64,000 nucleotides of DNA, taken from positions 8,429,934 through 8,493,933 of the forward strand of contig NC_074711.1 of NCBI RefSeq assembly GCF_947242115.1, given 5' to 3'. Under the pieces are notes generated by a model, which had not been told where the DNA came from, searched no databases, and worked only from the letters and a program-made list of their open reading frames with translations. The position numbers and the translations under genes were made by a program. Each line of letters opens with the position of its first letter. Position 1 is the stretch's first letter. Origin of the DNA: Biomphalaria glabrata. Its lineage: Eukaryota > Mollusca > Gastropoda > Planorbidae. Shown here piece after piece: positions 26,340-37,227 of this stretch.

Positions 26340-26477
26340 ATCTCTTTATTTCTCACTTATCCCTTAGTCTGCTGGACCGTTGGGGCACCAAGCAAGACTC
26401 GTCGACCGTCTTTTTCCATTCCTCCCTGTCTTTTGCCTTGTTTAGAACCTCTTTTAATGGCAGGACCGTCGTCCATT
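26340..26477 (-). mobile_element. LINE 3' end ([10 protein letters not shown] type)
   Basis: CTTAGTCTGCTGGACCGTTG, AAGACTCGTCGACCGTCTTT and AGAACCTCTTTTAATGGCAG match the 22,555 copy. Truncated where it meets the repeat at 26,478. Confidence 0.8.
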
Positions 26478-26700
26478 CTAGAACTAGAAGCAGCTAAACA
26501 AAGAAGGTCAGAACAAACCAAGTATGTTCTAGAAAAGTGGTTCTCGAACTGTGATCCGCTGACCCCCCAGGTTCTGCTAGGCTAACAAGGGGGTCCGCTG
26601 AAAGACAAAAACTATATACAACTAAAATAACTTCTTCGATAAAAGCCAGTTTATCCAACAGGATAATTTTAATAACAACTCGCCACTCACTATGTTTATT
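26478..26700 (-). repeat. Dispersed repeat, inverted partner of 58,858-59,061
   Basis: About 220 bp beginning CTAGAACTAGAAGCAGCTAA, with GGTTCTCGAACTGTGATCCG and TAAAAGCCAGTTTATCCAAC. The second copy is reversed. The GGTTCTCGAACTGTG segment resembles hAT MITE ends. Confidence 0.8.
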
Positions 26701-26813
26701 GTGTACTATTTTTTTACGAACAAAAGTCAAGATTTGAAGACATTCTTTACTTGGGTATTTCCGACTGGGTATTGAACTATGTAGCGCGTGAACAAACTAA
26801 GATCCCAATGTTA

Positions 26814-27218
26814 TCTTATCTTATATAACACAGACGTTAAAAAAAGACGATGATTACGTCATGCATATTAACCAATGACCTAAATTCTGCCAAGTCACTG
26901 GTTTACCTGGCTAACTCAGGCAGCCCATTCCATGCTCTAATATCGCTAGGGAAGAATGAGCATTTGTACCTATTCGTCCTATGGAACGAGGAATGTGCTT
27001 TTATCTTTGTGTCTTTCTTATTATTTTATTAAATTTTGTTTTTGTATTTGAAGATTATGGTTCAGTGTTTTGTGTATAATTGCTACTTTACTTTTAAGCT
27101 TTCTATCCTGAATCCTGAAGGCTTTCTAAATTTAGTGATTTTTCTAAAGGTGTTACTCTATTCAAATGTGAATGTTCGTTTGTTAGGAATCTCACTGCTC
27201 TATTTTGTGTCTGTTGGT
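26814..27218 (-). mobile_element. CR1/jockey-group LINE, 3' fragment
   Basis: Collinear with the 20,136 copy (CTTATATAACACAGACGTTA; CTGGTTTACCTGGCTAACTC; GCTTTCTATCCTGAATCCTG), ending inside TCTATTTTGTGTCTGTT. It abuts a different LINE at 27,219. Confidence 0.85.
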
Positions 27219-27900
27219 AATGAGCCTCATCCCATATAAAAGAAACTGACTAGAAATTTGTGCTCGTTTAAGTATCCTCTCTAGCTCTGCAGTCAGCGTC
27301 CAAGACTCACAAGCATATAAAAATGTGGCCATGACTAGGAAGCGCATCAGGCTGATTTTGGTGCCGAGGGCTAAGCCTTTGTCTTTCCATATTATTTTAA
27401 GTTTTGAAAAGGCTGCTGTGGACTGTGCTATTTGGGTCAATAGTTCGGGTTTCGTTCCCTCATCTGAGACATTAGCTCCGAGGTATTTGAAGCTGTTAAC
27501 ACTAGTCAGCTTTTCACCTCCAATACTGATGCCCCTTTTAAAGCCCTGTTTACTATTGGTCATACTTTGTGTTTTTTTTCGGCATTTATTTGCATACCAT
27601 ATGCTGCGGAAGTCTTTTCAATACGCATCCCCAGGTCTTCTGTCCCTGCTAGGTCCTCAATGTCATCTGCGAAGCGCAAGTTAGTAATTCTTCTTCCTAC
27701 AATGCTAACAGTGCCTTCATAGCCCTCGAGAGCATCTTCCATTATCTTACAAGGAAGATATTGAAGAGTGTTGATGAAAACAGGCAGCCTTTTCTTACTC
27801 CAGCTGTGGTTTTGAACCAGTCCCCAATATTATTGTAGAAGTGCACCGCACTGGTGGCATCCTTGTAGAGGTTCAGGATAATTTTAATAATGTATTTATT
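27219..27900 (-). mobile_element. LINE reverse-transcriptase fragment (FADDIEDLAG type)
   Basis: Minus strand encodes LRFADDIEDLAGTEDLGMRI with the RT catalytic FADD box, then FKYLGANVSDEG, KIIWKDKGLALGTKISLMR, FLYACESWTLTAELERILKR and YGMRLIT. A frame shift near 27,560 splits it. 5'- and 3'-truncated. Confidence 0.88.
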
Positions 27901-28039
27901 AATGTTGTTCTTCTCTTGCTACGAGGGCTTAAACACGTTTAAAGATAGGAAGGAAATTGTTTATATTTTTGCACCTATAGAATTAGTGAAAATGATGGAT
28001 GAATTAACACTGTTAATAATACTCGCATCTCACAATCCT

Positions 28040-28304
28040 TAAAACGAAATAAGGATCTTCATTAACAATTTAATGAAATCAGATAGTATCTAGTATTTTC
28101 AAGAAAGTCGTTTGTATAGCAAATATCAACATAAAAAAAAAAAGACTTTTGACATGTATACGTTGTGTATACTTCACTAATATCACTATTAATAGTGTTT
28201 TTCTTTATATATATATATATATAATACAAATATAATAAAACAAACAGTTCATTTGCTGATCTCTTATTATTTTACAAGATAAAAAAATAATTAATTTAAC
28301 AAGA
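28040..28304 (+). repeat. Direct repeat, first copy (partner 31,345-31,605)
   Basis: CAGATAGTATCTAGTATTTT, TTGTGTATACTTCACTAATA and TAATAAAACAAACAGTTCAT recur in the same order and spacing 3.3 kb away. A (TA)n run is present in this copy only. Confidence 0.82.
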
Positions 28305-28712
28305 GAAGGGGCGAAGGGGTTCAATGAACCCGGGCTCATAAGCAATAGGGACCCACAGCTGTGCCGTAGCAACCATGGCGCGAAGGAGCTCATTACGCTT
28401 GGGCCCATGCCTCAATGCCAATTGGAGCCCACATTAGAACTTAGGAAGAACATTTGTTTGTTCATTTGAAACACTTTTAAGTAGTTTAACTCTGTTAAAA
28501 AGTTGTAACAACATTGACTTTTAAGACACTATTACTTATATTCAGTCTTAACTGAATCAAACGTTATGACATAATTACTTTTCTAAGATAAAGTTACGAT
28601 CTTTACATTGAAATGTCTTTACATTTAGCTTACTCATTTTTTGTCACACACTAACTTTGTCTTATTGGCTGGAGAGGAGCCCATCAAGATGTTCTTGAAC
28701 CCGGAGTACTAG

Positions 28713-28930
28713 TGTGATATTTACTTGTGTAGCAGGCAGTGATTACGTCCTATAGTCCTCGCAGTAATGGTGTGATATTTACTTGTGTAGCAGGCAGTGA
28801 TTACGTCCTATAGTCCTCGCAGTAATGGTGTGATATTTACTTGTATAGAAGGCAGTGATTACGTCCTATAGTCCTCGCAGTAATGGTGTGATATTTACTT
28901 GTATAGAAGGCAGTGGTTACGTCGTATACA
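28713..28930. repeat. Minisatellite, 58-bp unit, nearly 4 copies
   Basis: Units start at 28,713, 28,771, 28,829 and 28,887 (TGTGATATTTACTTGT, then GTGATTACGTCCTATAG). The last is partial. Confidence 0.95.
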
Positions 28931-29132
28931 TCTACAGTCTCTGGCCCATCACCTAAATTAAAATTTAACTTAACACTAATAGTCCAAGCCGTGTTTATGC
29001 CATCTCCCATTTAGCTCGAGCCTGTCACACAAGTCCTGGGTTGGATCCCCATACTAAATGAAATATAGATGTTAAATGTTTTCTTGGAGGTTCAGCGATT
29101 GCGTATTTAAGTTATTCCGATAGCGGATTCCA

Positions 29133-29408
29133 GCGGTGGTTGATTTTGAAACCAATACGATGCCAATGCCCATACATTCTCATCGTATGACCTCAAAACC
29201 ATCCATTCGAAGTTTGTTTCTTTGTTTTCTTGCGGTGGTTGATTTTGAAACCAATACGATGCCAATGCCCATACATTCTCATCGTATGACCTCAAAACCA
29301 TCCATTCGAAGTTTGTTACTTTGTTTTCTTGCGGTGGTTGATTTTGAAACCAATACGATGCCAATGCCCACTCATTCACATCGTATGACCTTAAGACCAT
29401 AAATTCGA
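29133..29408. repeat. Minisatellite, 99-bp unit, nearly 3 copies
   Basis: Units start at 29,133, 29,232 and 29,331 with GCGGTGGTTGATTTTGAAAC. The length is a multiple of three, so open frames run through it on both strands. Confidence 0.95.
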
Positions 29409-29477
29409 ATAACTTAATTTTTGTAAAAAGTTACGATCTTTACATTGGAATGTCTTTGCATTTAGGTTACTCATTTT

Positions 29478-29612
29478 TTTTATATTTTTTTTAGGATACC
29501 TCAGCTTTTTAGCTTTTGACTTCAGTTGTCGAGCTGTTTACATCCTAAGAATCCTTGGGCCTTTGCCTCTTTTTTGGGCTATTGGTTGGCCCCTTTATTT
29601 ATTTTTTTAAGA
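29478..29612 (-). repeat. Interspersed repeat, partner of 53,175-53,330
   Basis: CTCAGCTTTTTAGCTTTTGA, GTCGAGCTGTTTACATCCTA and GAATCCTTGGGCCTTTGCCT are the reverse complement of the 53 kb segment. Confidence 0.75.
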
Positions 29613-30819
29613 AAAAGATGCATATTTTATTATTAGATTACTCATTTTCGTCACACACTAAATTTGTCTTATTGGCTGGAGGGGGATCACGGGTACCTTG
29701 CTACGCCACTGTTTTTTTCCCTGTGCGCGTGAACTAGAGAGTGAAGTTTTGTGGTACAGTTTTGGCTTTCATGCTCCCGACAATTAAAGGTTTGATTTCT
29801 GCAAAGTTTTATAAGAAAGATATGTAATATAAAAGTGGTTTATATTTAAAAAGTACATGTTTAAACATTTTATTATTGAGTTTTAAATAGATAAGTATTA
29901 TATAATTTGTTTGTTAAAATTTTATAATATGTAGTGCTAAAATATAATTTATATATGTTATAATATTTTTTCTACTTACTTTAAATAAATATTTTTTTTG
30001 CACAAAAAGTGCACACTTTTGCTATTAAAAAGTCTATAGAGTTCTCTATATCATTGTACTACGAAAATAATCTACCGAAAGGTCATCGTCAAAGGCTGAT
30101 AACTGTTGGAAAAAGATGTCATCTATTTTTAATTTATATAAAAACTACTAGTTTTTCAATTTTAAATGTAAACAACATAAAAAAAAAGAATCTTTTCTTT
30201 TACTAAACTGATCTAAATTCAATCTAATTTTTTAAAATTTAATTGTTTTGAAGAAATATTGAACAAATATTTTGTAAAATAGTATAGAAAAAATTAGTAG
30301 ATTTATCTTTAAAAAAAAATTAAACTCAAAGTATGTTTATATAACCTGAATTAGCATTAATTATATCGTTCCCGTGGCATGTACGCTGCGTGTTATTATG
30401 TAGAGCCAAAGGTACTTGGTTCAAAGTCCAAAAGATGCATTTTTTAAATATTTTTTTCTTTTGTGTGTGTTTAAATATATGAGCATCTGTACTACGATAA
30501 CCTAAAAAATAAAAAAAAAATGTTTGAATAAATATAGGCCTATATTGTTAGCTTCAAATGAAGAGAAAGATAGAATTATTACTTCAAGATGTTCGCTAGG
30601 ATACTTTGTAATTTTATTACTTCTTTATCTTGAATGATGATTATGTCAGCTAGTCTTGTCTAACGAAATGATCAAACGAGATGTTTTTTTTTTAAAAAGA
30701 TCAACGTATAAACCGCATTATACAACAAATATGACGGCATTCTTGATTTGAACAGTGAATAAAAGATTGTTAAACTAAGCCTAGAAATTGGAAGGTCGAT
30801 GGAAATCTCTGTGGCATTT
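29613..30819. other. AT-rich spacer
   Basis: Very AT-rich. A 65-codon plus-strand frame at 30,009-30,206 looks like chance. Nothing recognised. Confidence 0.6.
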
Positions 30820-31090
30820 TACGTCTCGAGAGACGATCTTTTCCCTTTGCAACTTCTTGTGTGACTAAAGAGGCCAATCCTTAATACACAGCTGCGATCG
30901 CAGGTTGGGCATATATAATCACCAGGGCCGTTGCATTTTCAGCCTTCTTTCTGCTTCTGTTGTGTATGACATCTGCAATCCGCGACCCTTCCTTTATGCT
31001 CTCTCTCCATGTAGATCTATCCAGTGCCACCTCTTCCCAGCTGCCAGTGTCGATTTCGAAGAGCTTTATGTCGCGTTTGCATGGAAATGT
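30820..31090 (-). mobile_element. LINE 3' end with zinc finger
   Basis: Minus strand encodes GSWEEVALDRSTWRESIKEG, NRSRKKAENATALVI, a frame break, then CDRSCVLRIGLFSHTRSC. Decayed copy of the same type of LINE end. Confidence 0.82.
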
Positions 31091-31239
31091 TTACCAAAAA
31101 GAAACCAGAAAATGAGTCGGTAGTATTTAAGTAGATAAATGAAACTCTTTTTTTGCGCATATAAAAAAGATGAACGTGAAAATATCCCATTAATGAATGT
31201 AAGTACTAGATCCACGGGCTTCTAGTCAAATAGTTTCAG

Positions 31240-31345
31240 GCCAGTTTCATTTCGTTTCTGTAACTTTTCGTTCATATGGCCCGCGACACGAGTGTCGGAA
31301 ATTAAAATGGCCCGCAGGTCGAATTTGGTCGGGCATCACAGCTTT
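31240..31345. repeat. MITE end fragment
   Basis: ATGGCCCGCGACACGAGTGT and ATGGCCCGCAGGTCGAATTT resemble the GCGGGCC-rich ends of hAT MITEs such as 41,233-41,657. No duplication found. Confidence 0.4.
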
Positions 31346-31605
31346 AAACAAAGTAAAGATATTCATTAACAATGACCTCAGATAGTGTCTAGTATTCTCA
31401 AGAATGTCATTTATTGTACAGCAAATATAACATTTTTTTCAATTAAAATAGGATTTATGAAATGTATATATTGTGTATACTTTACAAATATCGCAATAAT
31501 AATAGAGTTTTCCTTTTTTATGAAAAAATATAATAAAACAAACAGTTCATTTGATAATCTTTAATCATCTTACAAGATAAAAAATTATATAATTTAACAA
31601 AAGAT
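31345..31605 (+). repeat. Direct repeat, second copy (partner 28,040-28,304)
   Basis: CAGATAGTGTCTAGTATTCT, TTGTGTATACTTTACAAATA and TAATAAAACAAACAGTTCAT, the same blocks with about one change per ten bases by eye. Confidence 0.82.
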
Positions 31606-32274
31606 CTGTATACATAAATATTGAACAACAAATATAGCTGCGAATAAATAAATATATAAATATGTATATATATTTACATATCTATCTATAGTGTACAAAT
31701 ATAAACTAACGATAAATATAAAGGCTTTATATGTCATAGTGAGAATGTCAATAACGAAACAATATGAATTTGAATCCGCAACTGCTAATAGATTCTACTT
31801 TCAAGTTATCAATAACTAAATATTTATCTAGTATTAAGGACGATTCGATCATCGCATCTAACTACTATAAGCATTTGATACTATGTAGGGCTTAACAGGG
31901 GTTCTCAATTCTATTGTGATGATGACCCGTTGGTTATAAAGGTATGATGGGGAGACATAGTTTGCTACACCTCAATCGATATCACATTTAGCGCACATAT
32001 TAAACATGTCCCAGTTACGGCTTGACCAGGACTCACTGGATATATGATACCTTTTCATGCATATTTTCAGATTTTAATAAAGAAAGTTCGTATCGCGCCC
32101 CTCATCGCATTGTCCACCTACCGTTCTCCCTCGTGTCCTCTATGACTTTATGCTTTCAGCATTGTCTCTGTTACAGATTTCCTAATAATATATTTATTTA
32201 TAACTCTCTAGCAACTACCTTCACGATACGTCTTGAGGTTCCGCTGTAGTTAACGAGTAAAATAACTCAACAAC

Positions 32275-32560
32275 AAGTCACTCGTCAGAATCAGACGATA
32301 AAGAAGCGTCTATGTTGTTGTTTTTTTTTCAAAACACATCAACTTTAATGAACTTTTCCGGCATATCACACAATGCACACTCTACTTTTGACAACTAACT
32401 CACTTCCGGTGATTCGCTCCTTTGTAAAAAATAGATTATACATGCATACACACATTCACCCGTGACGGTCTCTCTCAACGACAGTTTTTGATTAGCTTTA
32501 AAAAGTCACTCGTCAGAATCAGACGATAAAGAAGCGTCTATGTTGTTTTTTTTTTTTTCA
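32275..32560. repeat. 52-bp direct repeat, two copies about 230 bp apart
   Basis: AGTCACTCGTCAGAATCAGA followed by CGATAAAGAAGCGTCTATGT and a T-run occurs at about 32,275-32,333 and 32,505-32,560. Confidence 0.85.
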
Positions 32561-32629
32561 CCTATTTTTTATTTATTGGTAATTGAAATTGTGCACAATT
32601 ATTTCTTTTACTTGACAATACAAGAATCA

Positions 32630-32756
32630 ATTTTAAAAATTAACCAATTAGCTAATCAACTAACGGTAATTAATTATTTTGTTTGGTATCTCAAACAAGG
32701 GAAAGAAATTGTACTTGAATGAAGTGGTGGTATAAGATGAATTAGTCCCCTTTATT
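32630..32756. repeat. AT-rich interspersed repeat, same family as 6,525
   Basis: ACGGTAATTAATTATTTTGT then AAGGGAAAGAAATTGTAC and GAATTAGTCCCCTTT, collinear with the 6,755 copy. Confidence 0.55.
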
Positions 32757-32815
32757 CATAATGAACACGACCATGACAAATAGGAGACTATAGAAACAAT
32801 AGAGAACTATGTTCA

Positions 32816-32890
32816 TAAGCTCTCCACTGGTGGAGTGGTTACCGTGTTGGATTGCGAAGCCCAAGACGCATTGATGTATAAGCTCATATT
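32816..32890 (+). repeat. tRNA-like fragment
   Basis: CTGGTGGAGTGGTTACCGTG resembles a box A, followed by a weak box B region. No complete tRNA fold; probably a decayed SINE head. Confidence 0.35.
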
Positions 32891-33916
32891 CAGGTTGTTC
32901 CCCCTTTTTAAATGTTTTTTTTATAAATACTTTTTTATTGTTAATCTTGATCTATTACAAATTGAATGACACGAGCGATCCAAACTAATTGATACAACTA
33001 CGCTTAACATAAACTTTTTAAAAAAGTATTTTTTTTTGTTTTTGTTTATATTTACTTGTTCTGTTTTTAATTGTAAACAACTCGGGGATGTCTGTGAACT
33101 TCCCTTGAGCCTACATTATGTTTATAACAAAGCAATATATATATATATATATATATTAAATTGTTATTATTACTTGAATGGCATGAGTTGTCTACCTTAC
33201 CCACTTTTGACTAACAAGGTTAACTATTGACAGAAGACCATAGTCGGTTGAGTTTAATAATATGATCAGTGTAGTCTAAATCTTTAAACCTAAACGTATG
33301 CAGTCAAACAATATTCAGGTATTTGCCATGGTGCCTTCTTTAGGTTGAATAGAATTTCTCTTTACGAAATAAAATATTTTATTCCTCCATGAGAAACCAC
33401 AAATATATTGAACACAAACTACGTATCAAGTAATAACACATATTATCCAAATTGTTGAGATAACATAAGATACTTGATACACAAAGCTTGAAACGTATTG
33501 ACATAAACCAGACTGATTTCTATGAACTCTGAAACTAGATCATCTCCTTTTTAAATAGGTTTTAAAACCGAAAGTTCACAAATGTACTCCTGCCGGAAAC
33601 GAATTATTTCCCTTTCAATAATTAACTTTTATGTGTAGAAACTTAAAAACTTCAAGAAATTAATGCATAAATAAACTTCCTGTTAACACTTCTCTTGGGA
33701 CGCGTATGCCACACGAGAAGCGCGCTAACTTTCAATGGCACACACTGCAAAAGAGAATTAAGATCTTCAGCGAAAATTTGTCTAGAAAAATACACCCTAA
33801 AAAAAAAAGCAAAACTTGGTATTTCTCTGTCCAAAAAATGTTTGCAATAACACTTAACATTCCAATGTGCAGCATCTAGTCTATGCATACATAAAGACGA
33901 ATACCATAGCGAGACA

Positions 33917-34180
33917 TAACTATCTCATAACTATCTCATAACTATCTCATAACTATCTCATAACTATCTCATAACTATCTCATAACCATCTCATAACTAT
34001 CTCATAACTTTCTCATAACTATCTCATAACTATCTCATAACTATCTCATAACTATCTCATAACTATCTCATAACTATCTCATAACTATCTCATAACTATC
34101 TCATAACTATCTCATAACCATCTCATAACTATCTCATAACTATCTCATAACTATCTCATAACTATCTCATAACCATCTCA
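33917..34180. repeat. Minisatellite, 11-bp unit x 24, at the 3' end of gene A
   Basis: 264 bp of ATAACTATCTC with rare C or T variants (CCATCTC, CTTTCTC). It begins 2 bp after the gene A stop codon, so it should be transcribed as TTATGAGATAG repeats in the gene A 3' UTR. Confidence 0.95.
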
Positions 34181-34182
34181 CT

Positions 34183-34738
34183 TCATTTCGAATCTAAGAC
34201 TTTCAACAGTCCATCTAGTATGATTTCTTTCCTGTGGACAAAAGAGAAAGAGGTTTCAATTACTTCAACAGTGAACTAAAACAATGATATAACTTATCAA
34301 TTTATTTAGTGTAATATCACTGCCTGGTATGGCAATCTGAGCATTAAAAATAGGAATAAACTTAATAGAATCCTCAATGCTGCTGGCAAAATCATTGGCA
34401 AAAAACAAACCCCATTTGGGCAGTTGTTTGAGACGAACATCTATAAGAAAGCTAACAAGATCCTCGAAATAAAGAATCACCCTTTGTGTCAGGATTTCGT
34501 GATTTTACCATCACAAAAGAGATACAAGACACCGATAGCAAAGACAAACAGACACAAACACTCTTTTGTTCCCCTGGCAATCAAATCATTAAATAAGAAC
34601 AATCTGGTATAAACTTTGTCACATGTAAATTATGAGTGAGTCTGGTGTGAATGTACACTTTGGTTTCTTATAGTTATAATGTTTTTTGTTTGGTGTAATG
34701 CACAAATTGTAAGACAAATTTCCTTACGGATAATAAAG

Positions 34739-34769
<31 letters not shown>

Positions 34770-36699
34770 CGTGTTTGAACTTGTTGAGTGATTGACGATC
34801 AGAAGTTTGCTGTGGGATTGTATTATTGCTAGTGTTGAGTTTGATTTCATCGACAAACGAACAGGACATATACAAGAGTTTGATTAATTTAGCATGACAA
34901 AATCAACTTCATAAAATTCAATACAAGTAAAGTTTCCCTTTCAGACCTTGCGACCTATAGGGCAAATGATGTTAAGGTCATTTTTGTCGTGTTCCCTTAG
35001 GTCGGGACCAATTGTTGCAGTAGACCTCAGCATTGGCCAGCAACCTGTTGACAGTGGAAACCAATAGTCCGTTGCCACGTCGTTGCAGGTCAGTGTTTAG
35101 GTGTGTGTCGCTATAGTCACTCTAAGTCCAATGTAAGGAGTTAATTGTAAACGTTGAATAAAATTAATTCTGTTTTTCTATTGACCAGAGTCATTAAAAG
35201 ATTGGCAGAGAAGACATAATGGAGTTTAGGCAGAACTCTTCCATGTCGAGAGTAATGAAAGTTAAGAGCACGTACACCAATTTTAGAGCAGAAAAAGATA
35301 GGATTAATTAACTATATAACGGCAAAATTGTTTGATTCATCATCGTATATGAAACATCTCTAAATTACTCCGCTATTCACATTTTAAAAACTTGCCTATA
35401 ATGTTTCATAGGGAAATCCATCACAGTTAAGGTTCTTTATTTGATATTTAAAAAATATAACGAAATAAATAAATAAATAATTTAAAAAAGAATTTAAATA
35501 AAGGCAATGCATAACATAACACACCTATTTTATACAATATTTTTCTAGGCCAAACCTTGTTATAATTTAAAAAAATGGAACCCCACAGAACATATATACT
35601 CACTGTTTCATTTGAGTCCCTTTATCAGTATTCTGCAATCCTTTAGTAAATCCTCCAATTCCAGAAGAATTTCCTTTAAATAAATAAAAAAAATAACTGA
35701 GCTAATATCAATGCGCCGTGTTCTCTATGAAATAGACCGCAAGTATTTCTTATTCTGACTTGCTCAATATTTGAATTCACAACTATAAGAACAAATCACA
35801 GGTCTGTACGACGTGACAACGAGCTGTTGGTCTAAAATGCCCACAGCTTGTGACGTTGCAGATGTTGAGCCCCTCGATATCGAATGGTGACGGTAGACTT
35901 GCCTTTGCAGAGATGTAGGGAGATTTCTTCTTCAAATGAACTTTTTTGAGTCTGTCTTTTTGCATGCGTCTCTAGCGTAAACATTATGATGTTTTATAAT
36001 TTACTTTTAAATTTTGTAAACAGGGATATTAATTTTGTTTTACTTGATCTTTTTAAAAATATCTATAGATAGGTATCACCCATCGCAGACATGACCATAA
36101 TGTGTGTGTGTCGAAGTTGGGGCCACGTGAAATACCGCACTCCTCATTTATCTTCAGACTCAAAGACAAGCCTTATTACTATATGTACTATTCAAATACT
36201 CTTTAACCCACATTTGTCAGCGCGTTGGGTCCCCTGCGAAGAAGATCGTGCGCATACTGTTTGTGAAACACTGCTCTAATACATAGCGTAGGACATTTGT
36301 GAACACTGACATCCCCCCCCCCCCCAAATAAAATTAAAAACTTACGTCTGATTAGGCCATTATTTTCTGTGTCCTGTTTCACGATTTTGGCGCTCATTTT
36401 CACCAATGAGATCCACCACTGCAGCTTGACCTTTTGATCGTCGAACCAATCGTTGCGTTTCATGAACGAATAAATTTTATCCATAACTTTCTCGGCGACT
36501 TTAAGTACATAGTTCAATTTTTTCAACACAGACTCGACCTCGTCCTTGTTAAAGTCTGAAGGGCTCAGAACTGTTGGCAGGACTTTGATATTATAGAGCT
36601 GGGCTTGAACCCCTGCTCTGTAGTTACCTGGAAGCTGCTCAATAAACTTGCTGAGATCTTTGTGAAACTCGGAGTAGTTGATGCGCAAATTTTCAAAGA
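34183..36699 (-). CDS. Gene A: unrecognised small helical protein, paralogue of gene B (three 3' coding exons)
   Basis: I do not recognise this family. Coding exons seen: 36346-36699 (354 bp), 35604-35673 (70 bp), 34183-34231 (49 bp, ending in TGA). Junction phases are 1 and 2; donors are GTAAGT and GTGAGT, acceptors AAAG and CACAG. The protein shows NYSEFHKDLSKFIEQLPG, then IKVLPTVLSPSDFNKDEVE, WFDDQKVKLQWW, a Gly/Ser-rich SSGIGG stretch and the C terminus LLKVLDSK. Charged-hydrophobic spacing suggests helices (inference). No signal peptide or membrane segment is seen. It matches gene B exon for exon: the shared core includes LPG, K-V-x-P-T, SPSD, VLKK, WF, QK-x-K-L and WW. The first exon here starts mid-codon (phase 1), so 5' exons exist; best candidates are at 46,488-46,564 and 47,872-47,924. 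With those the model is 603 bp (200 aa). The last intron holds an L2-like LINE tail. An 11-bp minisatellite starts just after the stop. Confidence 0.75.
34300..34768 (+). mobile_element. L2-like LINE 3' end with (ATT)n tail, in gene A's last intron
   Basis: Decayed frame with GNLSIKNRNKLNRILNAAGK and KIIGKKQTPFGQL, then PLAIKSLNKNNLV before a stop, the TTGTAAGACAAATTTCC motif and an (ATT)n tail. This is the typical C-terminal end of an L2-like LINE. Opposite to gene A transcription. Confidence 0.82.
34929..35012 (-). mobile_element. SINE family 1, 3' fragment, in gene A's last intron
   Basis: Matches the family 1 tail: TTTCAGACCTTGCGACC, CTATAGGGCAAATGATG and GGTCATTTTTGT on the plus strand. 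The homology fades after about 85 bp. Confidence 0.65.
36085..36180 (+). mobile_element. LINE zinc-finger remnant, in a gene A intron
   Basis: CVCRSWGHVKYRTPHLSSDS resembles the end of the LINE finger (CRSQLGLRNHGKYCIPH at 51,030-51,080). Very short. Confidence 0.5.
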
Positions 36700-36832
36700 C
36701 TGGCGACAAAAAAAATATGACCAGTAATATACAATTAAAAATAACTTAATTATAGTAAGTATAGTACCTCAACCAGACTTAGAGATCAATGGGAGCAGAT
36801 GATGTAAAGCTAATCTGTTACTATGTTACTAT

Positions 36833-37041
36833 CTGTATGAGATCATTCTCCCGTAGCCCACTCAGTCTTCAGCCGCTAATAGTGAGCCCATTTTCTGTTG
36901 GCTGTGCGCTATGTAAATGTCACGGCCGGTCCGGATAGTTTTATGATCTATGACATGCCTGACTATCGGAAGAAATCCTTTCCGGTAGTCAAACGGGATA
37001 ATGGCGCTTCGGCGCCGATTCCCTACGGAACTTTATTGAAG
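36833..37041. mobile_element. 209-bp insertion in a SINE, coding-like, origin unknown
   Basis: Removing the LTR element shows SINE sequence on both sides of this segment, bounded by a duplicated GTTACTAT (36,825-36,832, and GTTAC-TAT now split across the LTR insertion). There are no inverted ends. It is GC-richer than its surroundings and carries an open plus-strand frame from about 36,901 (AVRYVNVTAGPDSF, then SAPIPYGTLLK) with ordinary protein-like composition. No family recognised; it may be a retrotransposed mRNA piece or a fragment of another element. Confidence 0.45.
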
Positions 37042-37046
37042 GTTAC

Positions 37047-37227
37047 TGTGTTAATATTAGAAGATATTACGTCATTGTTTGTTGTCTATGTTTTATGCGA
37101 AAGCAAAGAATCGGACGGAAATAAAAGTTAGTTATATATGTCTACCTTGATCAAGACAGTCTCGTTATTATCATTATTAAATAGTAACGTCTACAGTAAT
37201 TTATTATTAATCTGTGACTACAGAACA
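37047..37227 (+). repeat. 5' LTR of the Gypsy-type element
   Basis: 181 bp, starts TGTGTTAATATT and ends TACAGAACA. Same length as the 3' copy and identical except for one T/C difference near the 3' end. Confidence 0.93.

Larger units (their letters stand above)
31606..33916. other. AT-rich spacer
   Basis: Holds the 52-bp direct repeats, the AT-rich repeat at 32,630, a tRNA-like fragment and a (TA)n run near 33,137-33,156. No gene supported. Confidence 0.55.

Noticed and set aside
27192-27742. Host reverse-transcriptase-like gene
   Set aside because: Truncated, frame-shifted LINE fragment next to another LINE; no intact gene.
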